Assembly (NCBI GenBank): GCA_028023455.1
Contig: JAQFVV010000257.1
Coordinates: forward strand, 1,180,001-1,244,000
DNA: 64,000 bases
Direction of reading: 5' to 3'
Origin: Epiperipatus broadwayi
Taxonomy: Eukaryota; Onychophora; Udeonychophora; Euonychophora; Peripatidae
The notes beneath the pieces are model-generated. The model made no database searches. It saw nothing but the letters and a program-made list of their open reading frames with translations, and had not been told where the DNA came from. The position numbers were made by a program, and so were the translations under genes. Below are positions 46,451 through 59,139 of the stretch, piece after piece. Position 1 is the stretch's first letter, and each line of letters begins with the position of its first letter.

Positions 46451-46509
46451 ATTAACATGTATTTGTGAAAATGAATAATTATAGAAGATATCAAATAATA
46501 ATTACTAAT

Positions 46510-46740
46510 TTTTCATTTACCATTGTCAAACTTCCTCCACTCAAAACTTTGACGCCATCCATTTGTGTAAAAAAAAAAATCAGATATATTAATATTTAAT
46601 TGAGGTTTAAAGTTTATATCTGTGCTATGAGATAATCTTTAGTTTCGAAAATAATTAGTAATAATCATTATTGTACTTATCTGAAATGAATGGCTCAAAG
46701 TTGTGAGTGGAGGAAGTTTGACAATGATAAATGAAAATGT
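46510..46740. repeat. inverted repeat, 55-bp arms
   Basis: Arms at 46514-46565 and 46686-46736 mirror each other: CATTTACCATTGTCAAACTTCC, TCCACTC.AAACTTTGA, CCAT. Only a few mismatches. The 120-bp centre is AT-rich. A foldback or MITE remnant. Confidence 0.85.
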
Positions 46741-46777
46741 AGCAATTTGCTCTAGATAAATACCTTTCATATAATGA

Positions 46778-46778
46778 A

Positions 46779-46844
<66 letters not shown>
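46778..46844. repeat. (AT)n microsatellite
   Basis: About 66 bp of pure AT ending just before the hammerhead at 46854. Confidence 0.96.
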
Positions 46845-46850
<6 letters not shown>

Positions 46851-46853
46851 TAG

Positions 46854-46907
46854 TGATTTGGGCTAACTGATGAGTGCTTTTCAGCACGAATTGCATCTTA
46901 GGAATCA
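46854..46907 (+). ncRNA. type I hammerhead ribozyme, one core change
   Basis: Stem I strand TGATTTGGGCTAA, core CTGATGA, stem II GTGCT-TTTC-AGCAC (5 bp, perfect), GAAT (expected GAAA), stem III TTGCAT (expected palindrome ATGCAT), C17 at 46897, then TTAGGAATCA. Stem I forms TTAG/CTAA, an internal loop, and AATCA/TGATT. A single A-to-T change at position 15.1 accounts for both deviations. It lies directly after (AT)n. Confidence 0.75.
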
Positions 46908-46910
46908 TTT

Positions 46911-48639
46911 GTTTTTTTAATTATATCTTTATTTAAGTGAATTTAACAAGAATGGGGAAGTAGGAGGTGTTTATTATATCTATCAAAAATATTTTTTTAT
47001 TGTTTTTAATGACACTTTCTAATGATAGTCAAGTGCCATTAAGTATTATTATATAAAAGTTTACACTTCACAATGAAGTATTTCAGAAAAAAACATTGCA
47101 TTAGGGGGGCGGAGGATAACATCATGAAAACTGTCTATATCTAAACAGTCACAAACAATACCCAGAATCTCAATCTGTTTATTGTCAAGACACCTTTTTT
47201 ATTGTGATAAAATTAGCTACCCATTGCTATTTATGGCTAATACGGTTATGTAGACATTACAAGTTGACACTTGACAAGAATAGGTTCAAATTTATAATAA
47301 ACCTTTTTAAGCAGGCAAAGATATGTTTGATAGCAGACTAACAATTTGCTAATTTAAAATGTTTAACTTTCAAACATGCAATAAATCCATGTATTATTTA
47401 GATAATAAAGCTAATAATGTTCAGGGCTAGATTTGTTTATAAACATAAATACATGTAAACAGTCCGTACCTAAACAATATTAAAAATGTTAATTTATTTG
47501 TTATCAATGCAACTTTTTTATTGAGTTAAAGTAAAAAACCACCTTCATCTTTGGTCTCGTGTTTATATAGTCTGACATTTGACTGAAAAGGATTGAAATT
47601 TAATATATATATATTAAAAAATGTTCATGTTCATATTTTCAATATGTACCCATTTATAAAGTTGACTTTTAATAAATATTTAAATGTATAAAGCAAGTCA
47701 TATACAATTTATATTGAAATTAATGGGCTATTTTTTATATAGAAGACATTGTTTTGTTTGTCATTAATTTAATAAATATTTATATAATCATCCATCATTT
47801 TTATTACGTTAAAAATTTCTACTTTTTAAATAAACACAGATATAGGCTTTAATGAAGTTCAACTATATTTATGATTACATTCACATGAAGTTTTAATAAT
47901 GTCTTAACTTTTAATCTTAAACTTATTTTTTACTTAGCACTATGTTCTTATGCTTTTGGAACATAATTACATGCAGTCTTTTATATTGCAAAAGTATGGA
48001 TACATTTAAATGGAAATATTTATGGTAATGACATGTCCTAGCTACTGATGACATTCAGTTAATTGAAATGCATAAAGTGAAACAATAACAATTATTTTCA
48101 GTGTCATATGTTTAGAATGTAAAAAAAAAATGGTTTGATAATTATAAATTCTAGAAATATATATACTTTAAAAAGGAGTTTGTTATTAAATTAAAGAAGA
48201 TCGTTTGATTCCTCTTTTTATAAAAAACTGGAGTAATTTTTATTGGTTAACTATATGATTTTACCATTACGTCTATTGTTACCATGTGAAAATTTACTTG
48301 ATAAATAATTGATAGATAATCTACTCACCACTAGTCATCAGATAGTTTGCCAATTTAGTTGATTTTTATTTCTAATGTTTTTAAGACAAGAATAACTCTA
48401 AGAAAGCATTTAAGTGAAACATCATTTGGATTTTTTTTTTGAAGATATGATATAATAAGTGCATATACAAATGAAATGCTAATTTTATGTTTTATTTATA
48501 ATCTTGAAAGACAAAAATATTATGACCCTTATTTTTTGGAGGATGTAATAAAATTATTCAAGGCAGAAATTGTCAATCTATGATGGAGAATATTAGACCT
48601 ATTATTGCACAATGAATGATTATGTTCTGCAGAATATAA
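46911..48639. other. AT-rich non-coding DNA
   Basis: No gene or repeat recognised. Confidence 0.5.
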
Positions 48640-50815
48640 AACTTAAGGAATATTACAACAATTGAAACACAAATTCTTAAAATTAATGTGAATTTGAGAT
48701 TAAAAGAAAATGTGTGGACAGTTTATTTGAAAAATAGACATATTCTTTACTATAAAATTACAAATAAAAAAAAAAAAAAACATTAGTCAAAGGTTATAAA
48801 TAAAATAATGTATGAAAAATATTGCAACATTTCTTAGTATATCAGATAGAGTAGTCCATTTATTTATTTAACTTAATAAAAGATACAAAATGCAGATAAT
48901 TTGGATTGGTATTTCACTAAATTTTCATCAGACTTAAAAAATAAAAAGGTAATGATTTTATAATTGTCATGTTTGGTTTTAATGTGGAATTGGAAAATCA
49001 TTAAAGAGAAATGCCTTGAGTAAATTTGACTATGGAGATAAATTTGCTGAAAAAGAAAATCTGAATTTTATGATGAATTATTTTTTCAAAAAAGTATAAA
49101 CATATGAGAATGGATTAGATAATCATTAACAGAAACTGTGTATTTCAAGACTGTAATTAGCTTAATACCTATAGTAGTAAACATGATAATTTATTAGTGA
49201 GCTATAAGATATGTGCTAATGCAGTGCTAGAAAGGCAATAATTATTTTAAAAATAATATTAGCAGATGGTATCTTAAACTTTCAAAATTGTTTTAGTGAA
49301 TTTAAACTTGATAAAAAATAATTGAATGATTTGTCATTTAGGGATTTTATATAAAGTTTAAACATCTGAAGTTATACCCCTGGAAGTAAATTATGAAAAC
49401 AAAAAAATTATTAAATGGTTTATAGCTTTGAAGTTTATAATAATTCTGAATACTAGATGTAAGACCTGGATCATGGCTCATGTGTCAGGAATTTCAGAAT
49501 TTATTCCTCTAATTCAACCATATGGGGCATAAACTTTGATGATGTCTTAGAGTTGAATGAACTTAACAGAAGATAACATAATATTTTACTAAAAGTAGCA
49601 GAATAGATAATAAAAGAGAGACAGAGTAATGTATGAAAAAAGAAATGTAAAATAATTAAAAATTATCTATTTAGAAAAGTCAAATGCCTGAATTTCTGTA
49701 AAATGCAGAAATAAATAATTAATGTTGATATAAAAATTGTGTATTAACAAGAAAAGTCATAGAAGAGAACAACGGGTTTAAGAGTAAAACATAACTTAGT
49801 ATTGTAAGAAAAGTTGTTTTATCAAAAAGAAATAAAATAAAGAACTGTTCCTAAAGAGAGGTAAAATATCCTGAAATTTGCAAAAGAATTCTACAAAGAA
49901 TTATATGCCAACAAACAACAACAAGATAAAAGTAGTGCTTACAATTACAACATCTTTTATAATGTCAAGTATTAAATCTTTGAACAGTGTCAAAGCTCCA
50001 AGAAATGGAAGAATTATTATTGATATACTAAAAGATACAACTGAAGAAAGGAATTGTTAGTAAAGCTATATATTAAGTGTGTAAATGGTAAAGATCTACC
50101 AAATAATTGGGTAAGCACGCTAGAATGATAAAAAAGTTATTAAAAATTCCTGATATCCACTTTATATTAGTTGTATCCAGAGATTTTGCTAAGACGAAGA
50201 AAGTATGCCTATATGTAGTTATTATGTAATATAATAGAATTAATCAATAAGTTGCCATTTTTCAATAAATGCATAGATTATGAAAAATTATTTGGCTGTA
50301 TAATGATTTCTTTAGATATTAAAGCCTTCAAATATAAAGACACACTCATTAGATTGTTAAACATATTTATTGAAATGCTATATCAATTGTTAATTACATG
50401 ATGACTCTAAGAAGATTAACATTAATAAGAATATAAGACTAATATTTTCATATAATTCCAAATTGTTTTATAGCAGTTTCATAGGAAATATTGTGTTAAT
50501 TAAAATGGAAATAAAAATAAATAATAATTATTTGATGATATGTACATTTTATAATTGATCACAAAGATACCAGAAGAAAGTAAAAAAAAGATTAAATATG
50601 AATGTTAAACCACCAAATTAATGCTCAATGCCTTTTCACAAAAGAAAGAAAATAAAGATTTACAATAAAGAAGTACAAAATATTGAGAGATAACAATTAT
50701 CTTGATTAAAATATTCAATCAAGAACTTAACTTTGGATGCAGTGGTCTTAGTGGATGAAGTTTAGTATTAACAATCAATTATGATTATGTGTTTCAAAAA
50801 TACATTTTTAACGAA

Positions 50816-50877
50816 GATTTTTCCCTATTTCTTATATATATATATATATATATATATATAAGAAATAGGGAAAAATC
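50816..50877. repeat. perfect AT-cored palindrome 1
   Basis: GATTTTTCCCTATTTCT and AGAAATAGGGAAAAATC are exact inverted arms of 17 bp, closed by (AT)n. Confidence 0.93.
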
Positions 50878-50882
50878 CAACA

Positions 50883-50918
<36 letters not shown>

Positions 50919-50924
50919 TGTTGG
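50877..50924. repeat. perfect AT-cored palindrome 2
   Basis: CCAACACCTATA and TATAGGTGTTGG are exact inverted arms closed by (AT)n. It directly abuts palindrome 1. Confidence 0.93.
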
Positions 50925-51290
50925 GCTTGGAATAGTTCTAAATCACATAGCAATGTGTAATGTTATATATATTGAATATAAGACACAATCAGAATAAGAG
51001 GGTAAACATACTGACATCATTCAAAAATTTGAAGCACTGAAAGTGAGCAGAGCATCAGTTGTTACTAGAAAAGATGATAATAGATAGAAAAATTAGGCTT
51101 TAAATTGACTCCTATTTGATTGTAGGAAGTCATAATCAGAATGTTAGAGTTCATATATACGTTTACAATATAGGTCAACATATAGTATTAAGAAAATGAT
51201 GGTGAACAAAATGTTATTATTAAGTTTGGGAAATTATTACTATTTGCTAGACATCTAAATTTACATTTATGTAAAAATGTTATATAATAT

Positions 51291-51400
51291 TGAAGCAGTC
51301 GGATCTGAATTCGATCCTAGCTTCATGACATCTAGCCATCAGCCCACTTCAAACCCTAGTACTAACCTTAAATTTCCGATGCAATGGGGCTTTATACGTT
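51291..51400 (+). mobile_element. hairpin-ended SINE-size repeat (copy 2)
   Basis: Related to 17842-17935. It starts TGAAGC after an AT-rich run and folds TGAAGC / GGATC - loop - GATCC / GCTTCA. Then CCATCAGCCCACTTCAAACCC as in copy 1. Confidence 0.6.
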
Positions 51401-54400
51401 CAATCCAGGCTAATTTCCATAAAGAAAAACTTATTTCATAAATGTATATTCAAATAACTAGTTTAAGGTTTAAATTGATCAATTCTATTAATAAATTCAT
51501 GATAGAATTATTCATGAATTTATATATATATTATAACTGCATGGATTGTGCATATATATTTGTAAATATTTAAATATATATAATTGTTAGAAAGTTTCAT
51601 TGCGTCGGGAATATTTGTTTTTACTTTAAAATAATTTGTTAAAATTTTAATGATTAAAAGCTACATTCTTTCAATAAGCTTTCAGATTTTCCCTTTCCAA
51701 AAACAATAGGTAAAGTTTTATTAATTAGAAAAAAGATAAGCATTTAAAATGTAAGGATTTCCTAATTAAAATCATTTTCTGATTTTAAGAATTCATTTTC
51801 TAATTAGAAAATGAATTCAAGTTAATGAGTTTGAAAGCCTTATCGAAGGAATGTATCTAAAAACAACACAGTAAATTTTATAACATTGATAATAAAAGAA
51901 GCACTAGCCTGGAGGCATCAAATGCAGTATATATAGCTCTGAAAAGTTTAGAGGGGGAGAGGCCATCTTTGTTGCAGAAAAGTGCCAGTAAATTATGTGC
52001 TGTTCAAAATCATGAATTCAAAAAGTATTCCTATCATGGTAAAGGGCTAAATGTCAGGAATCTGGCTATTGTTCCTGAAGTCCCCTAAAAATCTTCAATG
52101 AAGCTGCTGACCGGACCAATCATGCTGCTAAAATTGTGAAAATTTCATTAAAATACTGTTCAAGTAATCAACCAAATGGTGCCTATGTTTTACTCACCCG
52201 GACATGTAAACTAAGAACCAACCCCGGAAGAAATGGGTAATATGTTTCCATAATGAACCTTAAACTTTCTGGCCAGTTTTGAACTTTACTTTACACTCCC
52301 TTTAAGAGCTCTTTTCATTTTTTAATGTAATAATCTCTGTGTAACACCTTTTATTTATGCTATTTTAAATTAGCAATTCTCTCAATCTCTAGTTTTTAAA
52401 TTTAACTTTCCTTTTTTACTATGGCGGTTCATTTACTATACTATATATATATATATTTTGTGTGATTTATTAATGTTGTTTATTTTTAATTATATGCCAA
52501 TAATTCTTTAACTCGATGAGCCCCTTTGTTCCATTTGCCTCACGCAAATAATATAATATTAAATCTGATAATAATTCTCGCCCATTAGAACTAGGTTTAT
52601 ACAGTTCTATTAATCATCGAGTCGAAAGAAATGATTAAATGTTTGTTATTTTTATAATTGGCTAATAATAAATTATTAGCTCTGTTTCTAATCTATGCCT
52701 CAGCTATTTCTCGATGTGTATTTATTCATATATAATCTTAAAATGTTTTTTGCAAAAGGTCCGATAAAGGAATCAAATTAATATATTCTAATTCAACTTT
52801 GTTACTTGCTATTTAGATTCAGGAAGGGCACGATATTTGGGGCATGATTAATATAATTTTATAATGCATTAAAATAGTTTTAGTTAAAAGCTCATTTGAC
52901 TTTAATTAATTTGATCAAGTCATCATGTAGAGCATTCTATAATTGGATTTTATTTGTCAAATGGTGACTATCAAGTCATCATCTTCAATATTGCTGGCGT
53001 AGGGCTATCGTTCATTTCGCAGGCTTGTCGGTGATGATATTTCTGATGTTTTAGTTATAGAGGAAGAAAGCACTTCCTTCCCTGCTCATGTTATATTTGG
53101 AACACCAAAGGCTCATAGTTACGACTTGGCCTGACTCTCCCGTGTTCCACATCTACTTAAAGGGCATAAGACTTGTCAAATACAAGCCACCATACTACTT
53201 TTAAATCACCTCTTCTTAAAGGGCAGTAAGACTTGTGAAAAGCAAGCCGCCATAGGATTAAGATCATCGACCAGCCATTGTCTTTTAATTTCCTTTTGTA
53301 GCTCAATATTGTCAGCACCGTTGCCTCTCTGTTCCGGTAAAGCCCGCTCTGATGCTCATAATTTGTGATGAAGTGATTTCAATTAAAGTCAAACAAATTC
53401 TAAATTATCCCAAAGTAAATAAGTTTTCTAATAAAAGGTTAATGTTATGCTTTAAATATATATCTTGCTCTTCATGAATGGATTTGCGAATGTGAAAATA
53501 AATCTCACATTCTTTTGTATAAAATTAGAGTAATAATGTCCTTTACAAATGAATACCTTTATCTGCCTTTATTTTCTTGTTGGGGGCATAGACAGATAGA
53601 CTTTCAAATATTGCATAATACTCATTGGCATATAATAAGGACCACCATTCTTATTATAATTATAAACTTTGTTTAAGGACTAGAATTAATTAATATAATC
53701 ATTATTTAAAATTCAAACAAACAAACTATTCTTATTAAATATTTTCTAAACACACTTGGTTTCTTAGTTCTTAATTCTCTTATTCAATAATTATTTAATG
53801 TTTAATGCTCATTGTCTGTGTTGGCAACCCAAACATATACATATGATATCGATTTAAAATTATCTGTAGAATTTATTATCCGATATTAATGTCAGTTCAA
53901 GGGTCTCTCATCCTCACCAACCATTGAGATAGTTTCTTGGCGCATAGCACTGTGCCATCAATTTAGGTTTCTACTAATCTGAGCTGGTGAGTTGGGTTTA
54001 AATTCAGTTTGGTTCAGCTGAGTTTGGATCCGACTTGCGTTTAGGTGGTGGTGCTTTTTCAACTGGTACAATATACATATAGAATTGATTTTTTACAATT
54101 ATCTGATATTTTTATATGGTAGTGATTAACAAAGATTAAAATATATTTGTGAATATTCTATATCAATATTTGAAAATTTTGTGACTTTTCAAATATGTAC
54201 CTGCACACTTATATTGTTGAAACACATAAAATATTTCAGTTTTATTTTACCTTTGTAAGAAAATCAGGGGATAATGTATTCATAAGCAGAAAGATTATTA
54301 GGAAGGTGGTCTCAAAATACTTCTGATCTTTATTGTGACTGAGCACAATGCCCAAGATTTCATGCTTGCTGTTATTTTTTTATTTTTTTTACATGAACTT

Positions 54401-54402
54401 TT
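51401..54402. other. mixed region, GC-richer blocks without coding capacity
   Basis: Blocks at 51900-52300, 52500-52620 and 52980-53350 are GC-richer and may be old insertions. Near 53156 and 53216 a 60-bp direct repeat 'CTTAAAGGGCA.TAAGACTTGT.AAA..CAAGCC.CCATA' is seen. No exon or element ends identified. Confidence 0.4.
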
Positions 54403-54486
54403 AATTACGATAGAATGACAGCCTGTTAAGCTAATTGCGCAGATGCTGTGAGAATTAGCTTAACAGGCTGTCATTCTATTGTAATT
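54403..54486. repeat. 34-bp-arm hairpin flanked by a 14-bp direct repeat
   Basis: Arms 54403-54436 and 54453-54486 are inverted copies with one mismatch (core GAATGACAGCCTGTTAAGCT). CATGAACTTTTAAT occurs at 54393-54406 and again at 54527-54540, which would fit a target-site duplication around a 120-bp insertion. Confidence 0.8.
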
Positions 54487-54630
54487 ATAATTGCACGCAA
54501 GACGTTATAAAATAAATGGTTATTCATGAACTTTTAATGTAAATCTAAGCTGGTACTAAATTCCTTGAAATGTGAATTAATTTGTATAAAAAGAGAAAAC
54601 AAAATACTGTAAAACTCTTATTTAAACTGA

Positions 54631-56724
54631 TGTAACCGTGACCCCTCTCTATATATCCCCCGAGATTACGGGCTTCGAAACAAACATGACATAGCGTAAG
54701 GCTTTATTTTTTTTCTTACATCGACAGTTATTCACGATCCACATAAGGGGGCGCCAGATACGATTATTTAAGTTGATTTTAACTACTCGCATCACCTTAC
54801 ATCATGTCAAAACGATTTCGAAGTCTAATCCCACCCCCTAGCTCAAAACTCCCAGCATGGACCAATAAGGTGTCTCAAGGTTGTTACATGTTTGTTTCTA
54901 AAATGACTCCTCCCGGAGAAGACGCATTGTCCGCTAATTAAAATCAGCAAGGTTTTCTACTAAGTCGATCACGGCATAAAGATCGTTTATTGGTTATCAC
55001 TGACCTATGAGGTTGTTCGCTTACGCCCCGAACACAAGGCTTACAAGTTCATCCCCCCGCTTTATTGTATATAACATAATTTATTGACGTTTACTTTGAT
55101 TATAGACCCGCCCGCTCTTAAATCTATCTTAACTAAGGTGAAATAAGAAACATCGTGACTTACGGCACGATGGTGACATAATTAATAAAATAACTAAATG
55201 AAAATTAAAATTAACTAAATCTACTTCAAAGATAAGTTATCAAAGAATAAATAACTACGGTTTTGATTGTGTGTGAAAAGATTTGAGATATGCTCGACTT
55301 GATTAGATATTGAACAAGTTTATTAAATATGAAAAGAAAACATTATTAATTGATTTATTACAAAACATTATTAATTGATTTATTACACACGCGCACATAC
55401 ACTCACGCCCACAGAGAACCATAAGTATTCATAACACAATTTGAATAACGAGAAAGTTCCTTTCTATTTGATAAATATATAATCTTTCCTTAGCTTCACT
55501 TAAGTTCAAAGTTCATGTTTACAAAGTTCAGTAACAAAGATAAACTATCATGACGAGGAAAGTCTTAAGATTTATTTGAGTAAATTTATGTTGGTTAATT
55601 ACGAGATTGCCTTACGAGTTTATTAATTGAGTGAGTGAACAGAATAAAAAAACATATTTACCTAGGATTTGTCTTGGTTGCAACGAAGGTCGATTGGTCT
55701 GGACGAGTTTGGGTGTTTCACGGAACATTTCTTTTATTAGGAGCATTCACTTAACACGACGATGTTATCAGAATTTCATAGCTTCGGAGATATTTCAGTA
55801 GCGGAGCGCCGATCAGTCACTGAAGGGTTTATTAGCCCCTCATGACAGTCGACGCTCTTGGTATTAATTTCATGATGATCATTTTAAATATTGAGGAATA
55901 ACCAAGCTAATTCAGAACAATTCTAATTTTAAATAAAAGCATAAGCATCGGAATATGGATTAGGTGCTAACTCGGCGTACTGAGAATTGGAAAATAAAAA
56001 ACAATAATGAAAATGTATTAATCGAAATGAATCGAATCGAACTGAATCCAAACAATTCTTTCCAAAATTAATTATTGAATAGGTTTTGACTAGTATTTAT
56101 AAAGGTTGATCCATATCTTGGGATCCAATCTACCCCCATAGTTCCCTGTTCTTGGAGTTGTCGTTCAGGTCCGCGTTTGAGGTACCTGCTCACTCACTCT
56201 TTGTGCTAAAGGCAATATTTATTTTGGGACAATCTCATTTTGCAATCTCACTCAACCAACCTTATTCCTTCACACCTCGAAGGCATGCGTGTGTGCGTGT
56301 GTTTTACTAGAACAATACAAGTTATTTTAAATTTAGAAGTCGAGCATTTATCTTTTCCTCAAATCTTTTCTATAAGTTTTATTCTAGTTAAAATTATATT
56401 TCTAAAATAAACATTTTTTTAATTCCCCGTGGTGATTTTGATTGATAATTATTTTTATTATTTTAGGAGTGCATATTATATTTTATTATTTAGGAAAGCA
56501 AATTATTTTTTGTTATTATTTTTATTATCTAAAGGCTTTAATCATTTAATTAGACGTTTTACCGTCTGCATTTTATCAATGTGTTTTATAAATGTATTTA
56601 TGAGAGAAAGAAAACTATTACTAATTACGAAATAAAGTTACGAGTGTTTTATGTTGCTTGCTGGTGTGTGTGTGTTTATCGATGTATCCTAGATTTAACA
56701 TTGATGTAACGCTGTCTCGTTACA
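54631..56724 (-). mobile_element. 2.09-kb LTR-like element, copy 2, with 4-bp target duplication
   Basis: Inverted relative to copy 1 (31937-34198). On the minus strand it starts TGTAACG and ends GGTTACA, so the ends are TG...CA with a 6-bp terminal inverted repeat (TGTAAC/GTTACA). CTGA flanks both sides (54627-54630 and 56725-56728). These are LTR hallmarks. With no second LTR or internal genes next to it, a solo LTR is the simplest reading. TATA box (56094-56101) and donor-like CTAGGTAAAT (about 55655-55665), both minus strand, match copy 1. Confidence 0.75.
56705..56724 (-). other. terminal stem-loop of LTR-like copy 2
   Basis: TGTAACG and CGTTACA pair perfectly (7 bp) around a 6-base loop. 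The counterpart in copy 1 keeps pairing with different bases. Confidence 0.75.
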
Positions 56725-56728
56725 CTGA

Positions 56729-59100
56729 TAATCTTTTTTTTTACCTTTCAATAGTTTCTGCCATGCCCCTCTTCTAACTGGCACATTTTCAAATAAATTT
56801 ACTTCTATCAAAGTTTATAATCTGACCAGTGTTGATTTTATAATTTTCAAGAGCATAGAAAACAACCTTTTGTTTTATAACATTTCTATGTTGTTTTATT
56901 CTACTGCCCCTACTAATGTAATAGAAAAATAGATATGCAGTGAAAAAATAAAAAAAATATTTTATAGTAGAAATGATTTTTTTTTCATTTACTGCTTGGG
57001 TAATCAATTTTGGTTATATAAATTTTAATGAAACTTTTTTTTAATATATTAATTTTAAAGACTGAAATATCAGGCAAGTCATGGCCACTAAAGTTGCTTA
57101 TTACTTGGAACTTTTGTTCATTTAAATAATTATATCACGAATATATATATTAGAATACATTAATTATTTTTATTTCCTTGATTAATTTGAAATTTTACAT
57201 AATTTATTAATATTATGAACTTACATTTGGATTCTTTTTTGCAATCAACTCTGAAACAATTCTGTGGAATTATTGAATCATTAGAAAAATCATGGACTTC
57301 ATTCACAGCCACTAGTGTGATCAAAAGCTTTTTAATAACTGTTTACCTATTGATATTTCACTACATGTCTTTACATAAGGATAAATATATATATATATAT
57401 TATATTTTTTAACGTGTACACACATACATGCATATAAAGATTTTATTACAAATCACATAAGTTGTTGATGCAAACAAAACAATTTGCTAAGATAAGTCAT
57501 TCCTCCTACACAGCTGATTTTTAATTAAAAATGTAAAGAATCCCTAAGTAAGTGAAATGAGACTTCACAAGTGTTTATACTTATGTATGTAGGTTACTTA
57601 TCAACAATGCTCAATTATTTTATATTAAAAAATTCTTAATTAAAATATAACTTCATAAAAAATATGCAAACTAAAATTTAATTAAACGTAAAAAGAAAGC
57701 AGGCAATTTAATAATCAGATATAAGGTTAATTAGAAATTAAGATAAAATTAATCAACAATATCAAATGAGTAAAGATATAGAAATAATTTGTGTCTGATC
57801 AATCAAGATTAAAATAATCATAATAATAATGATTAAAAATAGTATTACCTCCCTCCCCCTTTAACTTCCTCTAGGACGTCACTGTTAATAAAATAATATT
57901 TTAATTATATACTGCCGTTTTTAATCTTATTAGTGATTGATGAATTTTATCAGTAAATATACAAGATTTATTAATACATGAGTTAAATGATGCAGATTAT
58001 AGCTTTAAATAAATAGCTTCATTATTATTTAATCAAATGCTGATTTAAACATAACTCAGCTTTTTCTAGCTACATTGTAACTGTTTAAGCCAAATGTACT
58101 CAGTTTTATCCTGGTCAGTTTAACTGGAGGGTACTTAGGGGACAATTCTTATGCTACTTGATAAATTTCACATTTTATGTATTCTTCTTTCGGCACTTAA
58201 ATATGTTTACGATTGAATTTCATTTACAAAAAAAAAAGATTATAAAGTTGTATTATATTATTTAATGTTGAAAGAAAAAAAAGTTGTATAAATCTATTGT
58301 TGGACCTTTTTGTTCAAATCTAGATGAGTAGATAAAATTGAAATATATTTAAAATGGATCCTCTCAATTCTTATATCATTATTCAAAAGTAATTTTTGTA
58401 TTATTATTCAAAAGATAACAAAATAGACCTCTGACTGATCAAAATAACATAATCATTATTGGCATTGCCAGATTTAATAGAATTGTGATTCTGTTTTTTC
58501 AGACCTAAATGTTGCTTTCAGGGCATCAAAAAAGGAAGATCCAGAGAGACAATGATCAGCAAATGTCAGAATCTTTATTGTAGTTTTAATCCATTAATAT
58601 TTTTTTTTTAGTCTTCTATAGCTATTGAATTCTGTATTCATTATGTTTGTTTTAGTATAACTATAATTTCCAGGTTTTAATAATTAATTGAGTTTTCTTG
58701 CTTTTTTGGTGTAATAAATTTGTGTTTTAATTCTATAAGATGATCATTCCTACTTCATAGAAATATATTATCCAAGTGTTTCCAGATATATTATCACAAA
58801 TGCAAATATATCTCTTTTGTATATATTCTTCATGCTTGGGTAACCTTTACTATTTTTATTATTATTATTATCCAGGAAGATGAATTTTCCTGCCTGATAG
58901 TATAAGTTTCTGTACCAGTTATATAAGTAGAACATGTTTTACTGTGACAGGAAATAATAGAAAAATACTTCTGAAACTAGCTATAAAGAAGATAGCAAAG
59001 TTCAGATATGGACAATGTCCTTCCAGATAGTGATTGATGCAGTCAATTAAGGTATGAAGACATTAATAATGAAATAAAAATGCATAAGAATACTGCAACA
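56729..59100. other. AT-rich non-coding DNA
   Basis: No gene or repeat recognised. Frames at 56429-56635, 56789-57007 and 57215-57412 are T/A-driven and not called. Confidence 0.5.
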
Positions 59101-59139
59101 TCATCACAATTAGACATGATTCAGATAAGTAACATCTTA

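Larger units (their letters stand above)
48640..51145 (+). pseudogene. old RTE retrotransposon relic
   Basis: Piecewise translation on the plus strand follows the RTE protein at 43-46 kb in order, across many stops and frameshifts. Found in sequence: NRHILYYK near 48725, a VMFGFN-like endonuclease piece near 48965, VFQDCN near 49145, KCLNFCKMQK near 49690, EFYKELYANKQQ near 49885, KAPRNGRIIIDILKD near 50000, YEKLF near 50280, SKKRLNMNVK near 50582, and NKRVNILT..NLKH with DNR near 50995-51090. It covers from the endonuclease middle to the C-terminus. It is far older than the other copy and in opposite orientation. Palindromes at 50816-50924 interrupt it. Confidence 0.8.
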
